Assembly (NCBI GenBank): GCA_004563195.1
Contig: SFTJ01000006.1
Location: 17,158 to 81,157 of the forward strand
Direction of reading: 5' to 3'
Source of the DNA: a bacterium
GTDB taxonomy: Bacteria; Bacteroidota; Bacteroidia; Bacteroidales; Muribaculaceae
Length of the DNA: 64,000 nucleotides
The position numbers and the translations under genes were made by a program. Positions 44,701-54,043 of this stretch are shown in pieces. Positions within the stretch are counted from its first letter, which is position 1. Each line of letters begins with the position of its first letter. Under the pieces are notes generated by a model. It was not told where the DNA came from, made no database searches, and saw only the letters and a list, made by a program, of their open reading frames with translations.

Positions 44701-46893
44701 CTAATTTGGGTTAATCACTCGTTCGCCGAGTTCTTTGGCGAGCGCTTTGCGGCGGTTTTGCAGTTCGGCGAGTGTGGTCATCACTTCCATCACCTTGTCG
44801 GCATCGCCGGCTTGAGCAAGCAGTCGCTCATTGGCGTTGATTTCGAGAGTGATGAGCTCATATCGCAGATTATAGATTGCGTCCTGCACCAAGGTGTCGA
44901 GATTGTCGAACTCGGTCTTGATATTGGCTTGCTGAGTGTGGATTTTGCTCAATTTGAATGGCTCGTTCACGAGGCTCAGTGCCGTGGCGCGTATATCCCT
45001 GTCGGGGTGATTGCAGAGATATTGCTCGAAATATGCTCTGCGAAAATTCTCTATTTCGATATCGGCATCGCGCTCTATGAGACTCTTGAGACGCTTCTCC
45101 TCGTTTTCGATGGTGGCTATATCGTAGTTTTGCATCTGTATTTGCGCTATACCTTCATCGAAGTTTTTCTTCTTGTTGTTTTCTACATGTTGCTCAAAAT
45201 CGGCGAGGTCGCTGTAGAAATCATTGAGCAGATTTTTTCCGAGGACGAAAATCTTGTTGTATACCGGCGATGATAAACTCAGGTTTATGGCATTGAACTC
45301 GCTGTCGATATACTCGATGAGAGTAATCGGTCGGGTCTCCGTCTCGCTGAAGTATACCATGCCATATTTTGCTATGTATCGCACTATCTCGCGCTCTTTG
45401 TTGATAATCGAACCATTCGATTCGGCGGCAGCATTGCTGTTGAGCGCATCGAGAAGCGCCGACTGATTGTCGGAGAGCGCATCGAAATCGAGCGGAGCGG
45501 CTTCGTCGGCGGGAATGGAGGCCTCGGCGGGTGACTCCATGCCCTGATTTTGATAGCGTCGGCGAAACTCTGCTTGCTGCTTTCTCTTGAGTTCTTCCTC
45601 GCGGATGAGCAATTTCTCCTTTTGAATGTCCTGAAGCACCGAACTCTCATTGATGTGAAACAGTTTGCTGCACTCTTTGGCGAGAGCAGTGTGCACTATG
45701 GGGTTTGGTATCAAGGCTATCTTTTGGATTATCTCCTTGGTCACTTGAGCGCGGCGAATGGGATTGTTGATATTGCCTTCGAGGCGAGTTTTCAGATAGA
45801 ACTGCACCAGCGAGATGCTGTTCGACTCCAAAAACTGTTCGGCTTCGCTCTGCGAGAATCGGCGTGCAAAGGCATCGGGGTCGTCGCCTTGAGGCAGAAG
45901 CACTATGCGAGGCACTATGCCCAGAGGCAAAAAGTGCTGCAGAGCCACCTCGTTGGCATGAATACCGGCAGCATCGCCGTCGAAGAGTAGTGTGACATTG
46001 CCGGTGAAGCGGCGTATCACGCATGCCTGACCGTAGGTAAAACCGGTGCCCAAAGGGGCGATGGTGTTGGTAAATCCGGCCTGATGCATCGACACCACAT
46101 CCGCATTACCTTCCACAAGAATGCAATAGCCGCGACTGATAATCGATTCGCGGGCTTGATAAAGACCGTAAATCTCGTTACCCTTGGTGTAGATGGGCGT
46201 ATCGTTGGTGTTTTTGTATTTTGCTATTTCTTTGTCGTTGCGCATGGTGCGGCAGCTGAAAGCCACAATCTTTCCGGCAAGGTTGGTGATAGGGAAGGTG
46301 ATTCGTTCGTGAAAACGGTCGTAGGCGGGGCGGTCCTCAAACTTCACGCCGATACCCGATTTCACTATCAAATCCTCGCTGTAGCCCATTGCCACAAGTT
46401 GCTCCACCACCTTGTTTTCGGCGCGGTCGGGCGAGTAGCCGAGAGCAAAGCGATCGATGGTTTCGTCGGAAAAACCACGCGCATCGCGGTAGTAGGCGAG
46501 AGCCACATTGCGCCCGGTGGGAGTGTCGAAGAGCTGACTGCGATAGTATTTGCACGCCTCCATATTGATGTCGTAAAGTGCCGCAGCCTCGCTCTTGGGC
46601 TCGGAATAGTCAACACTTATGCCACACATCTGCGCCAAAAACAGCAGCGCCTCGTGGTAGTTGACATTGAGCATATCTATAACGAAATCGATGGGCGTGC
46701 CGGTCTTGCCGCACTCCGAGCATGTGAAAGTATTGTTTGATGTGTCGATAAACAGCGAAGCCATCTTGCTGTCGCAAAACGGGCAATAGCCCGCGAAATT
46801 GTTGTCGCGAGGCGTAAGATGCGAAAACATTTCCACCACATCGGCTATTTTCGCACGCTTTATTATGCTATTTATGGTCTTTTTATCGAACAT
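44701..46893 (-). CDS. dnaG: DnaG-type primase with intact TOPRIM and altered (CCCC) zinc finger
   Basis: A 730-aa primase-like protein. The zinc ribbon ligands are C37, C40, C58 and C61; position 40 is His in normal DnaG. The TOPRIM core is complete: VEGNADV (Glu261), LLFDGDAAG (Asp305, Asp307) and QGDDPD (336-340). The basic RNA-polymerase segment KYKNTNDTPIYTKG is also present. Residues beyond about 430 form a linker and a helical C-terminal region that would contact the DnaB helicase. It is probably the catalytic primase of this genome. It starts four bases after the stop of a second dnaG-like gene. Confidence 0.9.
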   Translation of the reverse strand: MFDKKTINSIIKRAKIADVVEMFSHLTPRDNNFAGYCPFCDSKMASLFIDTSNNTFTCSECGKTGTPIDFVIDMLNVNYHEALLFLAQMCGISVDYSEPKSEAAALYDINMEACKYYRSQLFDTPTGRNVALAYYRDARGFSDETIDRFALGYSPDRAENKVVEQLVAMGYSEDLIVKSGIGVKFEDRPAYDRFHERITFPITNLAGKIVAFSCRTMRNDKEIAKYKNTNDTPIYTKGNEIYGLYQARESIISRGYCILVEGNADVVSMHQAGFTNTIAPLGTGFTYGQACVIRRFTGNVTLLFDGDAAGIHANEVALQHFLPLGIVPRIVLLPQGDDPDAFARRFSQSEAEQFLESNSISLVQFYLKTRLEGNINNPIRRAQVTKEIIQKIALIPNPIVHTALAKECSKLFHINESSVLQDIQKEKLLIREEELKRKQQAEFRRRYQNQGMESPAEASIPADEAAPLDFDALSDNQSALLDALNSNAAAESNGSIINKEREIVRYIAKYGMVYFSETETRPITLIEYIDSEFNAINLSLSSPVYNKIFVLGKNLLNDFYSDLADFEQHVENNKKKNFDEGIAQIQMQNYDIATIENEEKRLKSLIERDADIEIENFRRAYFEQYLCNHPDRDIRATALSLVNEPFKLSKIHTQQANIKTEFDNLDTLVQDAIYNLRYELITLEINANERLLAQAGDADKVMEVMTTLAELQNRRKALAKELGERVINPN

Positions 46894-46897
46894 TGCG

Positions 46898-48211
46898 TTA
46901 GTCGTAACTGAATGGTTTTATCCTTGCCAATTCGCTTTCCAAAATGTTGGGAGCTATTTTGGAGATTTGCGCAAGAACGTCGATGTAAATTTGTTTGCTT
47001 GCCTCGTCGCGAATCGATTTGATGGAAAAGAGCACACTTCGAATGGCTCGCAGCTTATCGTTGTTGTTGGAGGCTTGACCGATAAGCGTTTGCGCCTTGA
47101 AAGTGATGCAGTCGGTGCGTTCGCGATTAATCAGCGATCCAAATGAATCGGCATTGGTGCCGGCAAGCATTTTTCCGAGCGATGCAGCGGGAGAGCAGTC
47201 GAAACAAAACACATTGATGCCCTGAGGCAGCAGAGAGTCGGTGAGTTGGAAACAACGATTAAGCGCATCGGAGTTCATGCTGCGAGTGATGATGGTTATC
47301 GAGTCGTCTCTCACCTGCTTGGCAAGGTCGTTGGCTGCATAGCGATTAATCAAATCGCCCACAGGCGCCACGGTATTGGTAAATCCCGCTTGATGCATCA
47401 TTATGGCATCGTATGGCGTGTCGGTCATATAGCAGGATTTTTGCTTGGAGATATTGCTATTGGCTTGAAAATGAGCAAATAGCGCATCTTTTGGTGAAAA
47501 AATGGCACTTTGCGAGGTAAATCGAGAAAAGGTGATGTTGTGGTCGTGGATATCCTGGAAGGCAAAAGCCATCTCCTTGCCGGTTTTGCCCATTACCGGA
47601 ATCACTATGCATCCCGCCATCACGTCGCGCATAGCACCGTCGATGGGTGCCACCAATCCGAGATTATTGGCATGCGAGATGCTGAAGCCACTGTCGCTTA
47701 TAGCTTGAGTGAGCGATAGGGTAGACGCAGGAGCATAACCGATGCCAAAACGAGTTATCGATGCCTGACTAATGCCGTGACGGTTGAGATAATCCATAGC
47801 GGCTTGGGCTTCGGGTGAGTCGGAAGCGAGAATGCTCTGATAATGCTTAGCCGCAAAACTGCAAATGGTGAGATAGGCTTGCCGCAGATTGCGCTCAGCC
47901 ACTTGCTGGTCGTTCATCTCCACCTCTTTCACTTCGATGTGATACTTATTGGCAAGATGCAGCAGAGCTTCGCGATAAGTGAAGTTGTTAAGATTCATCA
48001 AGAAACGAATAGGGTCACCGCCATTGCCACATCCGAAGCAATGGCAAAAGTTTTTGCTCGGCGATACCATAAACGAAGGTGTGCGCTCGTCGTGAAACGG
48101 GCACAACCCCTTGTAGTTTGCTCCGGAACGTCGCAAACTCACATAGTCGCCTACCACATCCACTATGTTGGCGGCACTTTTTATATGTTCTATCGTCGCT
48201 TGGTCTATCAT
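46898..48211 (-). CDS. DnaG paralogue with canonical zinc finger but degenerate TOPRIM
   Basis: A 437-aa protein. The zinc ribbon is textbook DnaG: C37, H40, C58, C61 in GLCPFHDERTPSF and CHCFGCGNGG. The N-terminal core aligns with primase, but the catalytic TOPRIM residues are gone: VEGxxDV has become TDTPYDA (263-269, Glu to Asp264, Gly lost), DGDxAG has become RSMNSD (310-315), and the GDDPD block is missing. It keeps the string MHQAGFTNT shared with its neighbour, showing paralogy. The C-terminal helicase-binding region is shorter. It probably binds template DNA and assists the catalytic primase encoded four bases downstream. Confidence 0.85.
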   Translation of the reverse strand: MIDQATIEHIKSAANIVDVVGDYVSLRRSGANYKGLCPFHDERTPSFMVSPSKNFCHCFGCGNGGDPIRFLMNLNNFTYREALLHLANKYHIEVKEVEMNDQQVAERNLRQAYLTICSFAAKHYQSILASDSPEAQAAMDYLNRHGISQASITRFGIGYAPASTLSLTQAISDSGFSISHANNLGLVAPIDGAMRDVMAGCIVIPVMGKTGKEMAFAFQDIHDHNITFSRFTSQSAIFSPKDALFAHFQANSNISKQKSCYMTDTPYDAIMMHQAGFTNTVAPVGDLINRYAANDLAKQVRDDSITIITRSMNSDALNRCFQLTDSLLPQGINVFCFDCSPAASLGKMLAGTNADSFGSLINRERTDCITFKAQTLIGQASNNNDKLRAIRSVLFSIKSIRDEASKQIYIDVLAQISKIAPNILESELARIKPFSYD

Positions 48212-48361
48212 ACTCTTATATCGAAAAGCCCATACTTTTGTAATTTACAAAAATACAAAAAAAACGGCAAATACGCGACGATTATTCTATTATTGTGGTG
48301 TAGTGAGTCGGTTTTGTGTGTTTTGTGCCGTTTTTTCGATTAGCCGACAGCGTAGAGATGT

Positions 48362-48395
48362 AAAAAAGGCTGCTATCACACTTAGGATAGCAGCC
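48362..48395 (-). terminator. intrinsic terminator after the DUF3332 gene
   Basis: GGCTGCTATC (48368-48377) pairs perfectly with GATAGCAGCC (48386-48395). Read on the minus strand, six T follow (48367-48362). Confidence 0.92.
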
Positions 48396-48442
48396 TCGGT
48401 AATACTATTTGAGCCTTAAAAAGCTCGGTTAATCACTCAAAA

Positions 48443-48991
48443 TTAGCGGAGAGCGTAGTTAGAACCTTGAGCCATTTGCTGATAAGCATATACACCGGCT
48501 TGCGAAAGTTCTACGGTCTCGAAGTTGCCCGATGGAGTAATCATCTTCACATGGCTGTCGTCGACAAATGTCATGAATTTGCGCGATTCGCCACCGGCGT
48601 TAATCGACCAAGAGTTGTCGGCAGCATCGAAAGCAAAGCGAACTTCAGTGTTGTCGCTGAGATTGGTGATGGTGTAACCTTGAGGATCTTGCTTAACAAG
48701 GTATTTGGCATCCTTGCCGTCAATGACCTTGGTTTCGTTCTTTGCTACAGGATTATCACCCGACCAGAACTCGATAGTGTTGATGACGAGGATATCGGCA
48801 ACACCTGTGATTTCATAAACGGGAAGAACCCAAAATGCTATAAATACAAGTTCGTTGACAAATTTGCTGCCTATTGAGCGGTTCCAATCCAAAACTTTGT
48901 TGGTAAGTGCAAAGCTACCGATGCACGAACTAAGTGACAATGAGCACGCTAATGTGAGTGCAAGTGCAATTGTTAGATAAGACTTTTTCAT
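48443..48991 (-). CDS. DUF3332 family lipoprotein
   Basis: A 182-aa protein with a lipoprotein signal (lipobox LSSC, Cys23). The family's hallmark N-terminal segment follows: CIGSFALTNKVLDWN, then FVNELVFIAFWVLPVYE, a hydrophobic stretch. A small beta domain forms the C-terminal half. Function is unknown. It is the last gene before a strong terminator and follows the mltF-like gene by 42 bp. Confidence 0.88.
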   Translation of the reverse strand: MKKSYLTIALALTLACSLSLSSCIGSFALTNKVLDWNRSIGSKFVNELVFIAFWVLPVYEITGVADILVINTIEFWSGDNPVAKNETKVIDGKDAKYLVKQDPQGYTITNLSDNTEVRFAFDAADNSWSINAGGESRKFMTFVDDSHVKMITPSGNFETVELSQAGVYAYQQMAQGSNYALR

Positions 48992-49033
48992 AATTTGAAT
49001 TATTTTTGGTTAAAAATTAATGTAAAGATACTA

Positions 49034-50425
49034 CTATTTTTTGATTTTTGAACAATAGAGCGAATAATAATGCGAAACATTTGAAACATATTCCACCGTT
49101 TGGCGACCGCGGAAGTATCCGTTACGGCACACACTATCGTTGTAGAACTGCGGGTTAGCCTTCATTAAGAGAGCTTCTTGCACATTGTTGTTCCACACAT
49201 TGGGGTTTTTGTGATATTTTTCGGCAAGAGCTATGGCATCGAGTATGTGTCCTATGCCGGCGTTGTAGGCGGCGAGCACAAATTTTCTTCGCTCATCGGG
49301 GTCGCTCACACGCTTGCGCAGAATGCGGTCGAGAGTCTTGATGATGTCGGCCGCTACTTGTATATTTAGGTCGGGGTCTTCAATATTTTCGAGTTCGAGA
49401 CCGTGAGCTCGAGCAGTGCGAGGCATAATTTGCATAATGCCTCGAGCGCCCGCCCACGACACCACATCGCTGCGGAATTGCGATTCCACCCAGCCTATGG
49501 CAGCCAACAAGCGCCAGTCGATGCCGTTGTCTTGGCCGTGACGGCGGAAATAGATGTCGAAATCGGAAATTATGCCGTGCTTTGCCGAGATGATGGATTT
49601 GGCATCGGAGAGCCCTGCGGGCAAAGCGCCCGATTTGCTCATTTCGAAGTAGCGACGAAGCATCTGCTTGTCGGCAGTGCCGCTTTCGGCGAGTTCGCTC
49701 CATGCCGAGATGCTGTCGGCAAGCGCTTGGTTGTCTTTTCTTACAGCCCAAGAAGCGCGTTGCGGGAAGCTTACCTGCAAGTCGATGTTGATATTGCGAT
49801 AATAAGTCTGATTGATGAGCGCTATGTCGCTATTAACTATGGTAAGCGGAATTTTGCCGTTAGCCACACGCTCTATCAAGTCCTCCGATGTGATGGTGTC
49901 TTCGTCTAACGAATGTATGCGAATGCCGCCGCCTATCTCCTCGTCGAGATTGCGCAGACGGGCTTCGTATTTCGACTTGTGTTCCACGTACACATCTTTG
50001 TTAATCAGCTGTATAACGTCGGTGATTAAAGTATCACTTTTAGGTTGCACCAGCACCTGGTAGGTAATGTTTTCGCTACCGCAGTTGAGCACCTGTTTGC
50101 GATATTCGCTTGTGATGGGCACTTCGTAGGCAATGACATCGATGGCGCCGCTGTCGAGCATGGTTATGAGCGACTGCAGATTGCTTGCGATGATAAATTC
50201 CGTGGCTACACCTTTGGATTGGGCAAAACTGCATATTCGGTCGTATTCATAGCCCATTGTGTCGCCGCGAAAGAGAAAAAACGATGTGGGGCTATAGAGC
50301 GTGCCCACGCGAAGCGTGTCGGGGATAGCAGAATTGTGACTCATAGCATCGCCGTGAGTCAACCTACTGCATGATGCAATAGATGCTATCGCCGTTACTG
50401 CTATGAGCCACAATAGTTTGCGCAT
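49034..50425 (-). CDS. MltF-like membrane-bound lytic transglycosylase
   Basis: A 463-aa lipoprotein (signal with IASC, Cys19). Residues about 37-265 resemble an amino-acid-binding SBP_bac_3 domain (LRVGTLYSPTSFF, YEYDRICSFA), and about 285-445 an SLT lysozyme-like domain with catalytic Glu in GWVESQFRSD, then GARGIMQIMP and AAYNAGIGH. This is the MltF order: a regulatory ligand domain plus a catalytic domain that cleaves peptidoglycan to 1,6-anhydro products. It lies between purM and the DUF3332 gene. Confidence 0.92.
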   Translation of the reverse strand: MRKLLWLIAVTAIASIASCSRLTHGDAMSHNSAIPDTLRVGTLYSPTSFFLFRGDTMGYEYDRICSFAQSKGVATEFIIASNLQSLITMLDSGAIDVIAYEVPITSEYRKQVLNCGSENITYQVLVQPKSDTLITDVIQLINKDVYVEHKSKYEARLRNLDEEIGGGIRIHSLDEDTITSEDLIERVANGKIPLTIVNSDIALINQTYYRNINIDLQVSFPQRASWAVRKDNQALADSISAWSELAESGTADKQMLRRYFEMSKSGALPAGLSDAKSIISAKHGIISDFDIYFRRHGQDNGIDWRLLAAIGWVESQFRSDVVSWAGARGIMQIMPRTARAHGLELENIEDPDLNIQVAADIIKTLDRILRKRVSDPDERRKFVLAAYNAGIGHILDAIALAEKYHKNPNVWNNNVQEALLMKANPQFYNDSVCRNGYFRGRQTVEYVSNVSHYYSLYCSKIKK

Positions 50426-50464
50426 ATTTATTTAAAGTGTTAATTCAACCTTATCAGAGGCTGA

Positions 50465-51634
50465 TTATTCGTATTCAAAAGTGCCTTTTTCGGAGATAAT
50501 GGTGAGGCGGTTGGCAGGAGCATCGCACACACGACCCACTATCTGAGCATCGATGTTGAACGACTTGGCGATGTCGATAACCGCTTGAGCCTTTTCGGGA
50601 CGGAGGTATATTTCCATACGGTGACCCATATTGAACACCTTGTACATTTCCTTCCAGTCGGTGCCCGATTGTTCTTGAATCAACTTAAACAAAGGAGGCA
50701 CGGGGAAGAGGTTGTCCTTGATGACGTGCTTATTGGTGACGAAGTGCATAATCTTGGTTTGAGCGCCGCCTGAGCAGTGAACCATACCATGAATGTCGGC
50801 ACGCATGGTGTCGAGCAATTTCTTGATTACCGGAGCATAGGTGCGAGTGGGTGAGAGCACCAATTTGCCTGCATTCACATCCACACCTTCCACAGCATCG
50901 GTGAGTGCCACATTGCCCGAGTAAACGAGTTCGTCGGGTACTTGAGGGTCGAAACTTTCGGGATACTTCTTGGCGAGATATTTGGCGAATACGTCGTGAC
51001 GAGCCGATGTGAGGCCGTTGCTGCCCATACCGCCGTTATAAGATTTTTCGTAAGAAGCCTGACCGCACGATGAGATGCCCACTATCACATCGCCATCGGC
51101 GATATTGGCATTGTTGATTACGTCGCTGCGCTTCATACGAGCTGTTACGGTGCTGTCTACTATGATGGTGCGCACCAAGTCGCCCACGTCGGCGGTTTCG
51201 CCACCTGTGGAGATGATGTTAACGCCCAGTTCCTTGAGTTCGTCGATAAGTTCCTGAGTGCCGTTGATGATGGCGGCAATCACCTCGCCCGGGATGAGAT
51301 TTTTGTTGCGACCGATGGTCGACGAAAGCAATATGTTGTCGGTAGCGCCCACGCAAAGCAGGTCGTCGATATTCATAATAAGCGAGTCCTGAGCTATGCC
51401 TTTCCATACGCTCATATCGCCGGTTTCTTTCCAGTAGATATAGGCAAGCGACGATTTGGTTCCGGCGCCGTCGGCGTGCATAATGTTGCAATAGTCGGGG
51501 TCGCCGCCGATGATGTCGGGGATAATCTTACAGAATGCTTTGGGGTAAAGACCCTTGTCGATGTTCTTTATGGCGTTGTGCACATCTTCTTTCGAAGCCG
51601 AAACGCCGCGCATGTCGTACCTTTGATTACTCAT
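50465..51634 (-). CDS. purM: phosphoribosylformylglycinamidine cyclo-ligase (AIR synthase)
   Basis: A 389-aa enzyme of the PurM/ATP-binding fold that closes the imidazole ring of AIR in purine synthesis. Family features are MHADGAGTKSSLAY, DSLIMNIDDLLCVGA, STGGETADVGDLV and GMVHCSGGAQTKI. At 389 residues it is longer than the ~345-aa Escherichia enzyme, as usual in Bacteroidetes. It lies 34 bp after cdsA. Confidence 0.95.
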   Translation of the reverse strand: MSNQRYDMRGVSASKEDVHNAIKNIDKGLYPKAFCKIIPDIIGGDPDYCNIMHADGAGTKSSLAYIYWKETGDMSVWKGIAQDSLIMNIDDLLCVGATDNILLSSTIGRNKNLIPGEVIAAIINGTQELIDELKELGVNIISTGGETADVGDLVRTIIVDSTVTARMKRSDVINNANIADGDVIVGISSCGQASYEKSYNGGMGSNGLTSARHDVFAKYLAKKYPESFDPQVPDELVYSGNVALTDAVEGVDVNAGKLVLSPTRTYAPVIKKLLDTMRADIHGMVHCSGGAQTKIMHFVTNKHVIKDNLFPVPPLFKLIQEQSGTDWKEMYKVFNMGHRMEIYLRPEKAQAVIDIAKSFNIDAQIVGRVCDAPANRLTIISEKGTFEYE

Positions 51635-51668
51635 AAGAGATATAAATACTTTTTTCTATAATGATTTG

Positions 51669-52478
51669 TTACAATAAATTCAAGAAAAGGAGATAAACCA
51701 GAGTAGCGGGAGCTACAAGCAGAAGTGAGTCGATGCGGTCGAGAATGCCTCCATGCCCCGGCATAATGTTGCCCGAGTCCTTTACGCCCACGGTGCGCTT
51801 AATGAGGCTTTCGATGAGGTCGCCGAGTGTGGCGGCTATCGATACCACAGCGCCGAGCACTGCCCATTGCAGCCAACTCTCTTCGGTGAAATATAAGTTT
51901 GCGGCAGCGCCTGCTGCGATGCAGAACACAAATCCGCCGAAAAATCCTTCCCACGACTTCTTGGGCGAGATGCGCTCAAAGAGTCGGTGCTTGCCTATGC
52001 TGCATCCCACAAGAAATGCCCCCGTGTCGTTAATCCAGATGAGAGCAAGAATTATGAGTGCCAAGATGGGTTGTATGGAATAGATGTAGGCAAGAGTAGC
52101 CATTGGCACAGCCACATAGCAGATGTTGAAGAACGATTTTGCCCACGACAATATGGCTGATTCTTCTTTGAGATAAAGACCTGCCACAAGGCGCACCATG
52201 GTGAGAAGCATAGGGCAAATGGCTGCTGTCTTGACCGATATATCGAGATTAGTGACGGCAAAAGTGGCAAAGAAAATGGAGAGACCTACAAGTAGGTCGA
52301 GCAATGCCACTGCCGGTTTTTGGCCTTTATCGGCTATAAGGCGATTGGTTTCGCTCATAGCTATCAGCAAGAGCACTGCGAAAAATGCCACAAACGTGTA
52401 TTTGCTTACAAGAATTGAAGCAATTATCAAAGCCACATATACGGCTCCTGAAAGAGTTCTTGTTATAAAATTTTTCAC
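51669..52478 (-). CDS. cdsA: phosphatidate cytidylyltransferase
   Basis: A 269-aa membrane enzyme making CDP-diacylglycerol from phosphatidate and CTP. About eight hydrophobic segments and the C-terminal signature KDSGNIMPGHGGILDRIDS (metal-binding PGHGG-DRxD) are clear, as is ISPKKSWEGF. It has a good candidate promoter and probably starts the cdsA-purM-mltF-DUF3332 transcription unit. Confidence 0.96.
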   Translation of the reverse strand: MKNFITRTLSGAVYVALIIASILVSKYTFVAFFAVLLLIAMSETNRLIADKGQKPAVALLDLLVGLSIFFATFAVTNLDISVKTAAICPMLLTMVRLVAGLYLKEESAILSWAKSFFNICYVAVPMATLAYIYSIQPILALIILALIWINDTGAFLVGCSIGKHRLFERISPKKSWEGFFGGFVFCIAAGAAANLYFTEESWLQWAVLGAVVSIAATLGDLIESLIKRTVGVKDSGNIMPGHGGILDRIDSLLLVAPATLVYLLFLNLL

Positions 52479-52504
52479 TCGAGTTTATGTTTATTTCAAT
52501 TCTA

Positions 52505-52536
52505 CAAAATTAGTGATTTTTTATGTATGCAACAAC
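52505..52536 (-). promoter_or_regulatory. Bacteroidetes-type promoter of cdsA
   Basis: On the minus strand, GTTG (52536-52533), a 20-base spacer and TAATTTTG (52512-52505) match the pattern. It lies 27 bases before the cdsA start. Confidence 0.6.
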
Positions 52537-52621
52537 CATAATTTGCAAATATTTTGCACTTGCCGATATATTATGTGCACCCCATAGCAAGATAGCCCTT
52601 GAGTGGGCTAAAATAAGAATA

Positions 52622-52672
52622 AAATCCCCCCTACAGGCTTAGCATCGAGCGGATGTTGAGCCCGTCGGGGGG
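52622..52672 (-). terminator. GC-rich hairpin terminator of the phosphoesterase gene
   Basis: In plus-strand terms ATCCCCCC and GGGGGGAT flank an inner AGGCT/GAGCCC pairing, giving a long stem. On the minus strand it is followed by ATTTTATTC. A smaller hairpin TAGCCC/GGGCTA (52593-52610) lies beyond it. Confidence 0.65.
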
Positions 52673-52695
52673 ATATGATTGGAGATGACTGTGCG

Positions 52696-54021
52696 TCAGC
52701 GAGCTTTGAATGTGTGGGTGGCTTTTATGGCACCTGTGGCGATATTGTGAACATTTATCACGAGTTCGCCATTCTTCACCAATCCTTCGATAACTGTAGG
52801 ATACCCCTTCTTCGACTTAATATCCGGACCTCCGCCCACTATTTGCGCCCATTTGCGAGAACCGTCGGGGGCATCGAAGCGATATTTGTGGGTGTGAGCG
52901 CTGATGATGACACGGCATCCTGCCTTTTGCAGCAGAGGAGTCCAAAGATTGGCGCAAGTGCGCTGCCAAATGGCATAATCATGAGTGTAAGCCGGGTCGG
53001 AATCGGCGGGGGCTATGTCGCCGGGATTGTGCTTTGGGTCGCTGTCGAAGAGCGGTATGTGGCAAAATGCCACAATATGAGGAGCCGAAGCTATCTCTTT
53101 CTGCTTGAGAGCGTGTCGGAGCCATTCGGTTTGAGCTTCGCGATAAGCATGGCTATTGAAAAGTCCGGCAAACAGCGGGTTGGTGTCGAGTTTGTCTTCG
53201 CAAGTGTCGAGACCAATGAGAGCGATATCGCCCATACGCACGGCGAAGTTGCGGCCCAAGTCCCAGTCGCGGCTCAGGCGTTCTTCGGGTTGGCGATACA
53301 TCCACACATTTTCAAGATTTCGGTTAGCCATACCTCGCAGGTCGTGGTTGCCGGGGCAGTAGAGGTAGGGTATGTTGGCTGCATATCCGTCCTGCGAAAT
53401 CTTGGGCTTGATGAAGATGCGTTTTTGCGATTCGATGGTTTCCTCGGTGTTGCAGGCGTCGCCGTTCCATATTACACACGAAGGCGAGAGTTGAGCTATC
53501 TTTTTCGATAATGCGTCGAAGGTGTTCCAGTAGGCGTGCGTGTCGTTGATAACGCAGAAGTGCGATTCGGCATCTTTGCCTGCGGTAGTGAACGAGTAGA
53601 TGGTGGGCAAGGTTACCGATTCAAGAATTTTCATGCTGTAGCCACCGCCATAGCTGATACGGTCGGCGCCGATGCGATAATAATAGCGCGTGGCGGGACG
53701 CAGTCCGGTGATGCGCACACGCACCACCTCGTTGTTCATGTCGGTTACGCGATATCCGCCGCTTTTCACCTTCATGGCATCGCTGAGGTCGGGTTTTAAG
53801 CCATATTCCACAAATCCGTTAGCCATATCGGTAACGCTAAACACCACGCAGATGCTTGTGGCGGCATAGTTTTGCAGCACGGGAGCGCTATCGATAAGGT
53901 CGGTTGGGGAGTCGGCTTTGTCGAGCTGCTGCTCATCGGTATTAGATGCATTGATGTAAGGCGTTACACCCAATGCAGCTGCAGCAAGAGCCGACGATTT
54001 AATAAAATTTCTTCTGTCCAT
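52696..54021 (-). CDS. exported metallophosphoesterase with N-terminal fibronectin/purple-acid-phosphatase-type domain
   Basis: A 441-aa protein beginning MDRRNFIKSSALAAAALG, a Tat-like signal (RRNFIK). A beta domain follows (VRITGLRPATRYYYRIG, as in purple acid phosphatase N-domains), then the calcineurin-like core: VINDTHAY, WNGDACN (GD), CPGNHDLRG (GNHD), AFCHIPLF and SAHTHKYRF (H-x-H). It probably cleaves phosphate esters or phosphodiesters in the periplasm. It stands alone between cdsA and umuC. Confidence 0.9.
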   Translation of the reverse strand: MDRRNFIKSSALAAAALGVTPYINASNTDEQQLDKADSPTDLIDSAPVLQNYAATSICVVFSVTDMANGFVEYGLKPDLSDAMKVKSGGYRVTDMNNEVVRVRITGLRPATRYYYRIGADRISYGGGYSMKILESVTLPTIYSFTTAGKDAESHFCVINDTHAYWNTFDALSKKIAQLSPSCVIWNGDACNTEETIESQKRIFIKPKISQDGYAANIPYLYCPGNHDLRGMANRNLENVWMYRQPEERLSRDWDLGRNFAVRMGDIALIGLDTCEDKLDTNPLFAGLFNSHAYREAQTEWLRHALKQKEIASAPHIVAFCHIPLFDSDPKHNPGDIAPADSDPAYTHDYAIWQRTCANLWTPLLQKAGCRVIISAHTHKYRFDAPDGSRKWAQIVGGGPDIKSKKGYPTVIEGLVKNGELVINVHNIATGAIKATHTFKAR

Positions 54022-54043
54022 AGTTATGATTGCAAATTAAGTT

